A DNA stretch of 39,295 bases from Clostridiales bacterium (GCA_012839085.1 DUNZ01000038.1:1-39295), one strand, 5' to 3'; positions 1 to 9,011 are shown, counted from the first letter of the stretch. Made by a program: numbers and translations. Notes: generated by a model from the sequence alone, not told the origin.

Positions 1-1544
1 CATCCCAGGAACCTAGGCTGGTATTTACCAAGGGGCAGATTATTCAAGGTGAAATTATTGACCTTAAATTTAATGAGATTAGCCTTTTACTAGAAGCAGG
101 CAAACAAATATTAAGAGCAAAAACATTTGGTAATCTCCCTCTTTCGATCGGAGAAAAAGCTAAATTTCTTATATCGGATGACACAAACAAGCAACTAACC
201 TTAAAATACTTGTCCCAAGAAAATACTTCTCCCCTTGATAACATAATTGAAAAGGCGATGGATTCCTCTGGTATTCCAGCTACCAATCGAAACAGATCCA
301 TGATAATGGAACTATTGAAAAACCAAATGCCCATTGATAAACATACCCTTCAAACCTTGGCCAAATACTCCCGTCAGTACCAAAAGGTCTCTCCAGCCAC
401 CCTTGTTACTCTGTATAAATTGAACCTTCCCATTACCAAAGAAAATCTGGATCAATTTGAGTCCTACCAAGAAAGAAGTCACTATATAATTGATCATCTT
501 TTTACCGTGATTGATCAAATTGCTAATCCCATGTATTTTGACTCTTTGGATGATAGAATTACTTTTCATCAACAAGTCCTTGAACTATTAACCGATTCGA
601 ATCATCACCATGAAAATCAAATCGATAAAGATGATGTGAGCAAGAATGGAACACCCCCCCTACAGCAAATTCTTCATTCAAGCAAGGAAGTTTCAAATAT
701 TGAATTCAAAAGAGTTCCCTTGTCGGATATTCTATCTAGTCAGGAACAGGAAGACCTGATAAATTTGCTTAAAAATATTCACCTTGAAAATAGTCATGCA
801 TATAAGGACTTTAATGAAGTTAGCAATCAACTTAAGGATACAGGAACCATCTTTGTTTCGGACATCCTTGATTTTATACATACTCATTTGCCAAAGCAGG
901 ATGGGCAAGTAATCAGAGAAATCACCAGCTCTCCCATTTATTTTAAACTAATGAAAAAAGCCTTCTATCAAAGATGGACCTTAAGCCCTGAAAATATGAC
1001 CGAAGAAAGAATTAGGGAAAGATACCATCGTCTGGAAAGGGATATTAAACTCCTAAACCAAATTTTGAATCAGAAAGAAGCTTCTAAAGTTTTCTTGCAA
1101 GAGACAGAAACCATAGAAAATAATTTAAATTTTATGAAAAGTTTGAATGAGCTGATTCCTTATATCCAGCTTCCTCTACATTTTCAATATCGCAAAGTAT
1201 ACGGAGAACTCTATCTCATATCAAAGAAAAAAAGATCAACTAAAAATACTGACATCTTAGATGCTCTTCTTCTCCTTAATCTGGAGAACTTAGGACAGGT
1301 TAATGTTCATATTAAATTAAAGCAAGATAAAATCCATGCAGATTTTCAAATGGAAGATAAAATAAGCGCTGATCTTATATCTAAAAACTTATCTGAATTA
1401 GAGGAGGCACTGAAAAAAAAGGGATATGCTTTTAATTCCAGGGTTCAAGTTATATCAAAACCCCTTGATTTGGTTAAGGATGTTTTAGATTTAGAATCAA
1501 AAGCAGTAGATCTAAAACGCTATACCTTCGATATTCGAACATAA
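1..1544 (+). CDS. FliK-like flagellar hook-length control protein (5' end outside window)
   Basis: The reading frame beginning at base 3 is open from the window edge to the TAA at 1544, so this is the 3' part (about 513 codons) of a longer gene. A TTG at 210 could be taken as a start, but coding-like sequence continues upstream of it (KGQIIQGEIIDLKFNEIS), so I read it as internal. The C-terminal part, near nt 1265-1455, has the pattern of the FliK C-terminal (Flg_hook) domain: LENLGQVNVHIKL, a beta-rich stretch, then LSELEEALKKKGYAF. The N-terminal GEIIDLKFNEISLLLEAGK segment resembles the beta-barrel start of clostridial FliK-like proteins. The middle is charged, helical and low in conservation, as in FliK. 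The family measures hook length and switches flagellar export specificity. The assignment is by pattern only; it could be a FliK paralogue of unknown role. It converges with a PilZ gene. Confidence 0.6.
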   Translation, partial: SQEPRLVFTKGQIIQGEIIDLKFNEISLLLEAGKQILRAKTFGNLPLSIGEKAKFLISDDTNKQLTLKYLSQENTSPLDNIIEKAMDSSGIPATNRNRSMIMELLKNQMPIDKHTLQTLAKYSRQYQKVSPATLVTLYKLNLPITKENLDQFESYQERSHYIIDHLFTVIDQIANPMYFDSLDDRITFHQQVLELLTDSNHHHENQIDKDDVSKNGTPPLQQILHSSKEVSNIEFKRVPLSDILSSQEQEDLINLLKNIHLENSHAYKDFNEVSNQLKDTGTIFVSDILDFIHTHLPKQDGQVIREITSSPIYFKLMKKAFYQRWTLSPENMTEERIRERYHRLERDIKLLNQILNQKEASKVFLQETETIENNLNFMKSLNELIPYIQLPLHFQYRKVYGELYLISKKKRSTKNTDILDALLLLNLENLGQVNVHIKLKQDKIHADFQMEDKISADLISKNLSELEEALKKKGYAFNSRVQVISKPLDLVKDVLDLESKAVDLKRYTFDIRT

Positions 1545-1560
1545 TTAGGCTATAAAAAAA

Positions 1561-1603
1561 CTGAAGAATTAACTTGTTTTATTCTAACAACTTAATTCTT
1601 CAG
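1561..1603 (-). terminator. Intrinsic terminator between converging FliK-like and PilZ genes
   Basis: Perfect 12 bp inverted repeat CTGAAGAATTAA (1561-1572) / TTAATTCTTCAG (1592-1603) with a 19 nt loop. On the minus strand the stem is followed by a run of seven T (complement of 1554-1560), the classic layout for ending the PilZ transcript. On the plus strand the tail is only moderately T-rich, but it may also stop the FliK-like transcript. Confidence 0.8.
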
Positions 1604-1610
1604 GCTTATA

Positions 1611-1970
1611 TCATACTTTTTCTTCATTACTTAATTTCTTATCATATTCATCAAAGATATAAGATAATATGGTCGCCATACCAACAAATTCACATCCATA
1701 CTGGATCATATTTCCTTCCTCTGGTTGGCTTCTAATTATTTTTACCGCAGATCGTATGGTATCCGCATTATTCAGATTAATATTAGCATTAAAATAATAT
1801 CCAATGGGAAGTACACTCTCGGAACGAAAACCGATTCCTCTTTTGGAAATATTCATCACTTCAATAGGAGCATTTATATTACTTACATTTACATTATCCT
1901 GCTTGTAAAGATTTAAAATTTCCAGTGATAATTTCACTGGCATTCTTTTTGCCCTTCTTCTCTCCTCCAT
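1611..1970 (-). CDS. Single-domain PilZ protein (c-di-GMP receptor)
   Basis: A 119-residue protein that is almost entirely one PilZ domain. The N-terminal arginine motif is ERRRAKR (R5-x3-R9), the second binding motif is NISKRGIGF (N40-x-S42-x2-G45), and the strand YGCEFVG follows near the end. These are the two loops that wrap intercalated c-di-GMP in PilZ proteins; Asn in place of Asp at the first position of the second motif is common. No membrane segment or partner domain is present, so it is a cytosolic adaptor. The ATG at 1970 follows a strong GGGGGAG ribosome binding site. It is transcribed on its own from a promoter just upstream (TATAAT at 1999-2004) and ends at a hairpin. Together with the neighbouring FliK-like gene, a flagellar or surface target is likely, but the partner is unknown. 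Confidence 0.85.
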   Translation of the reverse strand: MEERRRAKRMPVKLSLEILNLYKQDNVNVSNINAPIEVMNISKRGIGFRSESVLPIGYYFNANINLNNADTIRSAVKIIRSQPEEGNMIQYGCEFVGMATILSYIFDEYDKKLSNEEKV

Positions 1971-1998
1971 GTTACTCCCCCTTATTAAATTTGCCTCT

Positions 1999-2027
1999 AT
2001 TATAGTATGTTTTGCTATTCCCTACAA
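1999..2027 (-). promoter_or_regulatory. Predicted promoter of the PilZ gene
   Basis: On the minus strand a perfect -10 TATAAT (1999-2004) lies 17 bp from TTGTAG (2022-2027), which keeps only the TTG of the -35 consensus. It sits about 30 bp upstream of the PilZ start and just beyond the gatB stop, so PilZ is probably transcribed both from here and by read-through from gatCAB. Confidence 0.5.
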
Positions 2028-2045
2028 TAAGAATAGTAATTTATT

Positions 2046-3479
2046 TTATGGATTTAACAAGTCGTAGATAATGTCCTTTACCATGCTGGGATCCGCCTTA
2101 CCCTTCATTTCCTTCATGGTTTGTCCAACAAGATAACCTATAACCTTATCTTTACCATTCCTATAATCCTCAAGAGACTTTGGATTTTCTAATATTATTT
2201 TTTCGATAACGGAGCGAAGCAAACCATCATCCGATACCAAACTCAAATCATGCTGCTCTACATATTCCTCTGGATTCACATTCTCCTTAAAAATATGCTC
2301 AAATACTTCTTTGGCAACCGTACGATTTATTTTACCCTCTTCTATCAGCTGAATTAATTTTGCTAGGTTTACAGGGGCAAAGCAGATATCCTCTGCTTCC
2401 ATCTCCTCTTCCCGAAGTAAGCGCATCAATTCTACTATAATCCAATTGGATACTTCTTTTGCTTTCCCACAGATTTCTACTGTCTCCTCAAATAGCTCAG
2501 CCAGCTTTTTAATTCCGGTAATAATTGAAGCATCGTAGGCGGGAATACCATAATCTCTTTGATAACGTTCCACTTTCTCATCCCGTAATTCCGGTTGCCT
2601 TCCTTTGATTTGGTCAATCCATTCCTGGCTGATTTCCATAGGTGGAAGATCTGGGTCAGGAAAGTATCGATAATCCTTAGCATCTTCTTTCGAACGCATA
2701 GAAATGCTAGTGTTTAACTTATCGTCCCAACGCCTAGTTTCCTGAATCACAGCTTTGTTCGCTTCTAGTAGTTCAATCTGGCGTTTACTTTCTCCTTCAA
2801 TTGCCCTAGCAATTGCTTTGAAAGAATTCATATTTTTCATCTCTGTTCTGACACCCAACTGATTACTGCCTAGTTCACGAACCGATAAATTGATATCAGC
2901 CCGTAAAGACCCTTCCTGCATCTTACAATCGGAGACACCTAGGTATTGAAGAATCATTTTCAGTTTTTCAAGATAGGCAATTACTTCTTGTGGAGAACGC
3001 ATATCCGGTTCACTTACAATTTCAATTAAAGGAATACCACAGCGATTATAATCAATTAAGCTGCCATCCTCAAATGCATCATGGATTAGCTTTCCAGCAT
3101 CCTCCTCGATATGAATTTCATGAATTCCAATCCTCTTCTTCCCTGCTTCGGTTTCAATTTCTATATAACCATTCCGACATAAGGGTAGGTATAACTGAGA
3201 TACCTGATATGCCTTAGGAAGGTCCGGATAGAAATAATTCTTCCGGTCAAATTTACATTTTTGTGTAATACTACAATTCAAGGCTAGGCCTGCTGCAATC
3301 GCATATTCTACTACCTTTTTATTTAATACCGGCAAAGTTCCAGGTAAACCAATACAAATCGGACAACAATGGCTATTGGGCTCCCCTCCAAATTCGGTAG
3401 AACAAGAACAGAAGATCTTCGACTTAGTGGCCAATTCCACGTGCACTTCTAAACCAATGACAGTTTCATAAAGCTTCAT
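2046..3479 (-). CDS. gatB: Aspartyl/glutamyl-tRNA(Asn/Gln) amidotransferase subunit B
   Basis: GatB is the kinase/tRNA-binding subunit of GatCAB, which converts Glu-tRNA(Gln) and Asp-tRNA(Asn) to the amidated forms. The protein opens with the family signature YETVIGLEVHVEL, followed by the zinc-binding CSCS/CCPICIGLPG cysteines, then HIEEDAGK and DYNRCGIPLIEIVSEPD. The C-terminal part is the helical YqeY-like tail (DPSMVKDIIYDLL). The open frame extends upstream to 3680, but the start is placed at the ATG at 3479. That start has an AAGGAGG site at the right distance and gives 477 residues, the normal family length; the upstream extension would overlap gatA out of frame. Last gene of gatCAB, 22 bp after gatA. 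Confidence 0.97.
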   Translation of the reverse strand: MKLYETVIGLEVHVELATKSKIFCSCSTEFGGEPNSHCCPICIGLPGTLPVLNKKVVEYAIAAGLALNCSITQKCKFDRKNYFYPDLPKAYQVSQLYLPLCRNGYIEIETEAGKKRIGIHEIHIEEDAGKLIHDAFEDGSLIDYNRCGIPLIEIVSEPDMRSPQEVIAYLEKLKMILQYLGVSDCKMQEGSLRADINLSVRELGSNQLGVRTEMKNMNSFKAIARAIEGESKRQIELLEANKAVIQETRRWDDKLNTSISMRSKEDAKDYRYFPDPDLPPMEISQEWIDQIKGRQPELRDEKVERYQRDYGIPAYDASIITGIKKLAELFEETVEICGKAKEVSNWIIVELMRLLREEEMEAEDICFAPVNLAKLIQLIEEGKINRTVAKEVFEHIFKENVNPEEYVEQHDLSLVSDDGLLRSVIEKIILENPKSLEDYRNGKDKVIGYLVGQTMKEMKGKADPSMVKDIIYDLLNP

Positions 3480-3501
3480 ACTGATACCTCCTTGATTTTC
3501 C

Positions 3502-4968
3502 CTAGAATTCATTGCCATTGCTAACAAGGCTTCCAGACTGTTCAAAGTTATATGCAGCCCGAATAATATCCTTCTCCCCAAAGTGTTTACCGATGAGTTG
3601 TAATCCCATGGGAAGACCTTTACTATCCAAACCACAAGGGATACTAAGGGCTGGAAGTCCTGCAAGGTTAATTGCAACATTATAAGTATCAGTATGATAC
3701 ATTTTTAAGGGATCGGATAGGCTTGTACCTAATTTTGGCGCTGTTGTAGGTGTTGTTGGAGTTAGTAAAATATCACATTTTTCAAATGCTTTTTGAAAAC
3801 TCCTATTTATCAAGCTTCTTACCTTTAATGCCTTTTTATAATAAGACTCGTAATAATCGGAACTAAGCACCAAGGTACCCAGCATAATCCTACGCTTTAC
3901 CTCTTCACCAAAGGCTTCACTTCTGGTTTTTATATATAAGTCTTCAAGATCCTCGTATTCCATGGAACGAAAACCATATTTTACACCATCGTATCTAGAC
4001 AAATTAGAGCTGGCCTCTGCACAGGCAATGATATTATAAGAAGGTCCTGCATATTCCATAGACTCCATTTCAAATTCTTCTATATGAGCTCCCATGTTTC
4101 GGAAAAGCCCTATGGCTTCTTGAATTGCATGGGCATTCTCTGGATCAAGTCCAGCCTTCCAAATTCCCTTGGGTACTCCTATTTTCATGCCCTTAAGCCC
4201 CTCCACAAGAGCGTCTCTATATTGGAAATGACTTTCTTTGATACTTGTGGAATCCTTAGGATCATATCCAGAAATCAGTTCTAAGGAGCTGGCGCAATCA
4301 CTTACGCTCTTTCCCATGGTTCCTATCTGATCTAAGGAAGATGCATAAGCAATTAAACCATATCTAGAAACTGTTCCATATGTGGGTTTTAAGCCGATAA
4401 CTCCACAATAGGCTGCTGGTTGCCGAATGGATCCTCCTGTATCGGAAGCCAAAGCAAAAAAGGCCTCCCCTGCTGCTACTGCTGCCGCTGATCCACCACT
4501 GGATCCTCCTGGTACCCGCTCCTTATCCCAAGGATTTTTTGTCGCTCCATAATATGATGTTTCCGTGGTACTTCCCATGGAGAATTCATCCATATTGCTT
4601 TTTCCTATAATAATGGCTCCCCCTGCCTTTAATCGTTCAATAACAGTGGCATCATAGCTAGGTACATAATCGGCTAACATTTTGGATGCACAGGTGGTTT
4701 TTATCCCTTTGGTACAAATATTATCCTTGATTGCCACTGGTACCCCAGCTAAGGGGGAATCCTCTAGTAATCCCGCATCAATCTGCTCCTGAACTTTCTT
4801 TGCCATTTGTAAGGCTTCTTCTTCCAAAACTGTGATATAGCAGTGATAGGAGGGCTCCCGCTGCTTAATCGCTTCTAATTGAGCAAGGACCGCCTCAAAA
4901 ACCTTGATTTCTTTTTTCTTAATCATTTGTCCCAGGGCTAGAGCTGTCATTTTTGTAATCTCTTTCAT
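3502..4968 (-). CDS. gatA: Aspartyl/glutamyl-tRNA(Asn/Gln) amidotransferase subunit A
   Basis: GatA is the glutaminase/amidase subunit that releases ammonia from glutamine for GatB. It has the full amidase signature: Lys81 in AIKDN, the [10 protein letters not shown] loop with Ser156, and Ser180 in [11 protein letters not shown], giving the Ser-cisSer-Lys triad of the family. Length (488 residues) is typical. The ATG at 4968 is preceded by a GGAGG site that overlaps the gatC stop codon, with only 9 bp between the genes, so translation of gatC and gatA is likely coupled. An intact GatCAB suggests that the organism makes Gln-tRNA, and possibly Asn-tRNA, by the indirect route. Confidence 0.98.
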   Translation of the reverse strand: MKEITKMTALALGQMIKKKEIKVFEAVLAQLEAIKQREPSYHCYITVLEEEALQMAKKVQEQIDAGLLEDSPLAGVPVAIKDNICTKGIKTTCASKMLADYVPSYDATVIERLKAGGAIIIGKSNMDEFSMGSTTETSYYGATKNPWDKERVPGGSSGGSAAAVAAGEAFFALASDTGGSIRQPAAYCGVIGLKPTYGTVSRYGLIAYASSLDQIGTMGKSVSDCASSLELISGYDPKDSTSIKESHFQYRDALVEGLKGMKIGVPKGIWKAGLDPENAHAIQEAIGLFRNMGAHIEEFEMESMEYAGPSYNIIACAEASSNLSRYDGVKYGFRSMEYEDLEDLYIKTRSEAFGEEVKRRIMLGTLVLSSDYYESYYKKALKVRSLINRSFQKAFEKCDILLTPTTPTTAPKLGTSLSDPLKMYHTDTYNVAINLAGLPALSIPCGLDSKGLPMGLQLIGKHFGEKDIIRAAYNFEQSGSLVSNGNEF

Positions 4969-4977
4969 TCTAACCTC

Positions 4978-5265
4978 CTACTCCACTGTTTTAGGAACCG
5001 CAAAGTATCGGTCCTTTTTCTCTGGTGCATTCTTTAACACCGACTCTCTATCGGTTTCTTGGCAAACCCTATCCTCACGAAATACATTTTTCAACGGAAG
5101 AACATGGGTCATAGGTTCCACATCTTTGGTATCCAAATCGTTCATGGTTTGCACATAATTTAAGAAACCATGGAAACTCTCAAGAAGTTTATCCTTCTCC
5201 TTATCTGTAAGTCTTAATTTTGATAACTCAGCAACCTTATGGATGATTTCTTCAGTAATTTCCAT
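4978..5265 (-). CDS. gatC: Aspartyl/glutamyl-tRNA(Asn/Gln) amidotransferase subunit C
   Basis: Small GatC subunit that wraps around and stabilises GatA-GatB. The pattern TEEIIHKVAELSKLRLTDKE followed by FLNYVQTMNDLDTKDVEPMTHVLPLKNVFREDRV is typical of the family. In-frame ATGs occur at 5295, 5271 and 5265. Only 5265 has a correctly spaced ribosome binding site (AGGCAGG, 7 nt), giving 95 residues, the usual GatC length. First gene of gatCAB. It is preceded by a tandem array of promoter-containing repeats, so the whole operon is probably driven from there. Confidence 0.95.
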   Translation of the reverse strand: MEITEEIIHKVAELSKLRLTDKEKDKLLESFHGFLNYVQTMNDLDTKDVEPMTHVLPLKNVFREDRVCQETDRESVLKNAPEKKDRYFAVPKTVE

Positions 5266-5285
5266 CAACATACCTGCCTTTTCTA

Positions 5286-5475
5286 TATTTTTCAAAACTA
5301 CTCATGTTTCATACATTTTCCAGTTATTTTTCAAAAGTTCTCATGTATAATACCATCTTTCTTTGATTTCTCAAAAACCCTTATGCATAATACCATCTTT
5401 CTTTGATTTCTCAAAAACCCTTATACATAATACCATCTTTCTTTGATTTCTCAAAAGCCCTTATCATAATACCAA
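5286..5475. repeat. 39-40 bp tandem repeat array upstream of gatC
   Basis: Three nearly identical 40 bp units begin at 5347, 5387 and 5427 (shared core ATAATACCATCTTTC then TTTGATTTCTCAAAA), and a truncated unit begins at 5466. Toward gatC the period continues as more diverged 39 bp units, visible as TATTTTTCAAAA starting at 5286 and 5325. The array fills most of the 404 bp gene-free interval between gatC and the LtaS-like gene. Units are adjacent without spacers, so this is not a CRISPR array. Confidence 0.9.
5347..5454 (-). promoter_or_regulatory. Three tandem copies of a predicted sigma-A promoter for gatCAB
   Basis: Read on the minus strand, each 40 bp unit contains TTGAGA, a 16 bp spacer and TATTAT, each hexamer one base from consensus. 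Coordinates are -10 at 5347-5352, 5387-5392 and 5427-5432, with -35 at 5369-5374, 5409-5414 and 5449-5454. The nearest would start transcription about 75 nt upstream of gatC. The proximal diverged repeat units have lost this spacing. Whether all three are used cannot be told from sequence. Confidence 0.6.
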
Positions 5476-5572
5476 TTCGCATTAGCCTTAATTATCATAG
5501 CTTAATTATTCACTTTCATGCATCCAAGCCATACGAGAGTCTTTTAACATCCAAATAAAAATAATTTTATTA

Positions 5573-5611
5573 AATCCCGAAGAAAATGGTTGCAGCGGCT
5601 TCTTCGGGATT
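5573..5611 (-). terminator. Predicted terminator after the LtaS-like gene
   Basis: Perfect 12 bp stem AATCCCGAAGAA (5573-5584) / TTCTTCGGGATT (5600-5611), GC-rich at its core, about 60 bp beyond the stop of the LtaS-like gene. On the minus strand it is followed by a T-rich stretch interrupted by A. It separates the envelope operon from the gatC promoter array. Confidence 0.7.
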
Positions 5612-5669
5612 ATAATTTTGCATCCTACACGGAGTGCTTTGGATATAAGATTAAGTTCAGAAAACTGTT

Positions 5670-7898
5670 CTATTTAAAAATATGACCATAATAATCTTTT
5701 TCAATAATACTTTTTGATATGGCAAATTTGTTTTTGATTCTTTTATTCATTGTTGTAATATAATTCTCTGGTAGTTCTTCCTTTGTTAATTGGATTACTT
5801 CTCCTGTTTCTGCATTATACATCACCTTATCGGTTATAAAACTTCGATTGTTAAATATAACAAGAGGATCTGCATCGGAGAAAATATCTCTACCCATGAG
5901 CAGCCGTGAATCATATTCGATACCAAATAAATTTGATAAGGTTGGTAATATATCAAGGCTTGAACAGGGTTCCTCTACCACAATACTTTCTTTCATTCCT
6001 GCACTCCAGAGAATAAAATGATTCCGGTATATTTCAAAATTGGGATCCAGGACGCGCCCAGCTAGTTCATCCAAATTCTCCTTCTCCCATCCATAGGGAT
6101 AATGGTCTGCGCTGAGAGCAATAACCGTTCGATCGGCAACTCCAGCTTCCTCTAGCCTTTTGATCAATTCCTCCAAGGCTTTATCCAGTTCCATCTGACA
6201 GGCTATATAAGCTCTGCAACTAGAAGAATAATCAAGGTCAGCAACAAGATGTTTATTCTTATTGGACATACTATTGCCTATAAAGGAATAATTCATATGT
6301 CCACTGACCGTAAGATAGTAGACATGAAACTGATCTTCCTTAATATATTCGTCCACGGTTGCTTGAATCATTTCCAGATCGGAATTTGGCCATACATCAT
6401 GTTCTAGAACCAGGCCATTGCCAACACCCTTATAGATATAGCCTAGATTTGGGTGGGTCTGATCCCTTTGATAATAGGTATAAGTATGGTTGTGATAGGC
6501 CTTACTGGCCACTCCTAGTTTGTTGAATTGATGTCCTAGAACAAAAGGCATATAATTATTCCTAGAATGATACATACTTCTTGTGCCTACAGGAATCAAT
6601 CCAGTCATAGCTACGAATTCCCCATCACTTGTACTGGTTTGCCAAAGAGGGGTATAAAAATTTTTAAAAATAAAGCCCTCATTGGTCAATCGGTATAAGG
6701 TGGGGGTCTTCTCCTTATGAACTGCATAGGGAGAAAATCCTTCTGCCGTGATCATAATTAAATTGTATCCTTCAAACATTCCGGTATACTGATTTTTATT
6801 GGTTGGCTCCACATTGGCAAAATATTGATGCATGGTACGTATACTTTCATCCTTTTCCAACTGAGCCAAGGCTCCAAAATCGATATTCAACACATTGGGG
6901 GATCTGTCAATGGGAGTCGGTGTAGGAGACAAGGTCGGGGTCGGTTGGGACGGTTTATTCTTCCCATCCCCATCATCTCTTTTCACAATTGGAGTCGGTA
7001 ATGGTGTAGGAACCGGAGTTACCGATTTTTCAACTTCCCATTCTATGGTATCTGCATCAACCAATACAAGGTCATCCTCATCGAAAATGAGCCCTCTTAT
7101 ATCAAACCGGGTCATTGTTATGATCCCCAATTGTTTTCCACATAGATCATGAACCTTGCTTTTATGATATAAATCAAAAGGGGAATAATCGCCTTTTCCA
7201 TAAATCAACAAAGATCCAAGAGCTAGAACATAGATAATTACATTGGAAGCGATTAGAATTCCCTGTATTTTATATCCTCTCTTATTCGCAAGAGGTATTT
7301 TTCTCATAAGTTCTCCTAGGATCGGTAATGGTAGAAATACAAGTAACAATCCGAAGATATTTTCCCGGATTGCGGTTAAGATATCCGTACCAAATTCAGA
7401 GAAGGCATCCCCTGCCATCCCCATGGATTGAAAGGAGAAGAATACTTTAAATAAGTCATAATAGATGAGTTGGGTTGCGAACAAAAGACAAGTCAACAAG
7501 GTGATAGCCCAAAACAAAATTTGATTCCAAATCTTTGAGAATAATCCTGTTATGATGGTGCATAAGACAGCTGCAGGAACAGCAAAAATAATAGGATAAA
7601 TTATCTTGTCATCGATGGTTCGAAACAAAGATAAATGTAAGACAAATTCCAAATAAATAATTAATCCCAAGAAGAATCCCAAAGGAATCAGCTCATTGTT
7701 CTTCGAGCCCCCTAATTCTTTCAACTTCGATAGAAGGTCAAGGATATAAGTCTTTATTTTTTCATAATAAAATCTTATATCCCTCTCTTCCTTCACATCA
7801 GAAACATTTTGTGCAGTCTTTTTATCCGCCAAATCTTTTACAGCCGATTGATTTGCGCTAGATTCATTTCCATCGTTTCTTATTTCATTCTTCCCCAT
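5670..7898 (-). CDS. LtaS-like membrane phosphotransferase (sulfatase fold)
   Basis: Residues 1-65 are a charged cytosolic tail. About five membrane helices follow (near 71-90, 101-120, 126-147, 180-198 and 212-233), then an outward-facing alkaline-phosphatase/sulfatase domain. Metal and catalytic residues of the lipoteichoic acid synthase family are present: Glu386 in TAEGFS, the catalytic Thr423 in TSTSDGEF, and Asp598-His599 in SADHYPYG. Between membrane and catalytic domains (about residues 293-330) lies a Thr/Pro-rich linker (TPVPTPLPTP, PTPTLSPTPTP) broken by an Asp/Lys patch, likely a flexible wall-spanning spacer. At 742 residues it is longer than typical LtaS (about 650), mainly through tail and linker. 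It transfers glycerol phosphate or a similar group to a lipid or wall polymer; the exact substrate is not readable. It lies 8 bp after the S66 peptidase gene and its ribosome binding site is inside that gene's end. Confidence 0.85.
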   Translation of the reverse strand: MGKNEIRNDGNESSANQSAVKDLADKKTAQNVSDVKEERDIRFYYEKIKTYILDLLSKLKELGGSKNNELIPLGFFLGLIIYLEFVLHLSLFRTIDDKIIYPIIFAVPAAVLCTIITGLFSKIWNQILFWAITLLTCLLFATQLIYYDLFKVFFSFQSMGMAGDAFSEFGTDILTAIRENIFGLLLVFLPLPILGELMRKIPLANKRGYKIQGILIASNVIIYVLALGSLLIYGKGDYSPFDLYHKSKVHDLCGKQLGIITMTRFDIRGLIFDEDDLVLVDADTIEWEVEKSVTPVPTPLPTPIVKRDDGDGKNKPSQPTPTLSPTPTPIDRSPNVLNIDFGALAQLEKDESIRTMHQYFANVEPTNKNQYTGMFEGYNLIMITAEGFSPYAVHKEKTPTLYRLTNEGFIFKNFYTPLWQTSTSDGEFVAMTGLIPVGTRSMYHSRNNYMPFVLGHQFNKLGVASKAYHNHTYTYYQRDQTHPNLGYIYKGVGNGLVLEHDVWPNSDLEMIQATVDEYIKEDQFHVYYLTVSGHMNYSFIGNSMSNKNKHLVADLDYSSSCRAYIACQMELDKALEELIKRLEEAGVADRTVIALSADHYPYGWEKENLDELAGRVLDPNFEIYRNHFILWSAGMKESIVVEEPCSSLDILPTLSNLFGIEYDSRLLMGRDIFSDADPLVIFNNRSFITDKVMYNAETGEVIQLTKEELPENYITTMNKRIKNKFAISKSIIEKDYYGHIFK

Positions 7899-7906
7899 TA
7901 CATTGT

Positions 7907-8935
7907 TTACCTTCTTTCAAAAATGATATTACCTTTACCACCTTCTACCTCTACCCGTGCAAGAGCCCCATTCATCATTGCTACTTGAGGTGGTTTATGA
8001 CCTATATCAGCATCTAAAATGATAGGCAAGTTTCGTTCTCCTAATACCGATAAAACAGCCTCATCATAGGAAGTATCCGTATGGGTCGTAAACATAGCTG
8101 GTCTTCCAAAAACAAAACCTGAAGCATAACGGAACCAACCGGCTTCCTTTAGTTGCCATAGTCCTCTAACCAAAGCTTCACTATTTAAATCATAGCTTTC
8201 TAGGTACCACAAAATACCATCATCTTTGTATTTTTCAACAAATTCATTTGTTTTGTCAAAACGAGTCCCTACAAGATTTAAGAGGACATCAAGACATCCT
8301 CCTAAGGCACGACCATATAAGGTGATTTTATCCTTAGGATTTTCCACCGATGGAGTTATATTTCTCCATTCCACATCCTTCTCCAATTCAAATTCTTCCA
8401 ACCCTGTAATTCTTGGTTTATAGCCATCCTGGAATTTAGGAAAACTCTCTTGTAGAATATCTTCCCCTTGTAAAATTCTTAGATTATTTTCCATGGATTT
8501 ATGCCAATTTTTCATACCAAAACTACTGAAATTATTGGAATATATGGTTGCCATGTCCAGATTTGTGGTTAAGGTAAAAGTTAAACCCGTTGTATCAGAA
8601 TATCCCTGTACCCATTTGGGGTTTCCCTTAAGGATATTAAAATCCAAATAAGAAAGCATCTCTACAAGATAATCACCACCACTGGCTGCAAAAACTACCC
8701 GAACCTCAGGATCCCGAATCAAGTCATGGAATTGTTCTGCCCTAGTCTTCCCATCAGAACTTCTCCCCTGAGAACAAGTCCTGACATTTTTAGTTTCCTT
8801 TACAGGATAACCACGGTTTTCAAAATGCTTTATTCCATTATCTAAACGAATCAAATCAACCTCAGCCTCAAAGCCTGCCGAGGTTGCTGTGACTCCCACC
8901 CTATAACCCTTTTCTAAATTCTTGGGGTAAATCAA
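7907..8935 (-). CDS. Peptidase S66 family protein (LD-carboxypeptidase / MccF-like)
   Basis: A cytosolic 342-residue S66 serine peptidase. The nucleophile is Ser113 in GYSDTTGL, with Glu246 in WYLESYD and His313 in ADIGHKPPQ completing the Ser-Glu-His triad. The GG-x-x motif before it (ASGGDYLVEML) matches the family fold. LD-carboxypeptidases trim the terminal D-Ala from recycled murein tetrapeptides; the MccF branch cleaves peptide-nucleotide antibiotics. The long C-terminal half and the ASGGD loop make either branch possible. The start is a TTG at 8935 with an AGGAGGG site 8 nt upstream. Coupled to the LtaS-like gene, which supports an envelope-recycling role. Confidence 0.85.
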   Translation of the reverse strand: MIYPKNLEKGYRVGVTATSAGFEAEVDLIRLDNGIKHFENRGYPVKETKNVRTCSQGRSSDGKTRAEQFHDLIRDPEVRVVFAASGGDYLVEMLSYLDFNILKGNPKWVQGYSDTTGLTFTLTTNLDMATIYSNNFSSFGMKNWHKSMENNLRILQGEDILQESFPKFQDGYKPRITGLEEFELEKDVEWRNITPSVENPKDKITLYGRALGGCLDVLLNLVGTRFDKTNEFVEKYKDDGILWYLESYDLNSEALVRGLWQLKEAGWFRYASGFVFGRPAMFTTHTDTSYDEAVLSVLGERNLPIILDADIGHKPPQVAMMNGALARVEVEGGKGNIIFERR

Positions 8936-8982
8936 AAAAAATCCCTCCTAATCAAAAATATACCTGCTTTTTACTATAAAAT

Positions 8983-9011
8983 AGTATAGCATTTTAGAAG
9001 GGATTAATCAA
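8983..9011 (-). promoter_or_regulatory. Predicted promoter of the S66 peptidase/LtaS-like operon
   Basis: Minus strand TTGATT (-35, complement of 9006-9011), 17 bp spacer, TATACT (-10, complement of 8983-8988), about 50 bp upstream of the TTG start. Spacing is ideal and the hexamers match 4/6 and 5/6. Confidence 0.6.

Noticed and set aside
2015-2036. CTATTC/GAATAG hairpin as terminator of gatCAB
   Set aside because: Only 6 bp, no T run, and it overlaps the PilZ promoter. I see no clear terminator after gatB.
3480-3680. Longer gatB starting at 3680
   Set aside because: The extension is the gatA 3' end in another frame. The ATG at 3479 has a perfect ribosome binding site and the family start.
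7907-8935. S66 peptidase thought inactive because GGDYL replaces the usual GGYGS-like loop
   Set aside because: The catalytic serine lies in the later GYSD motif (Ser113), and Glu246 and His313 are also present.
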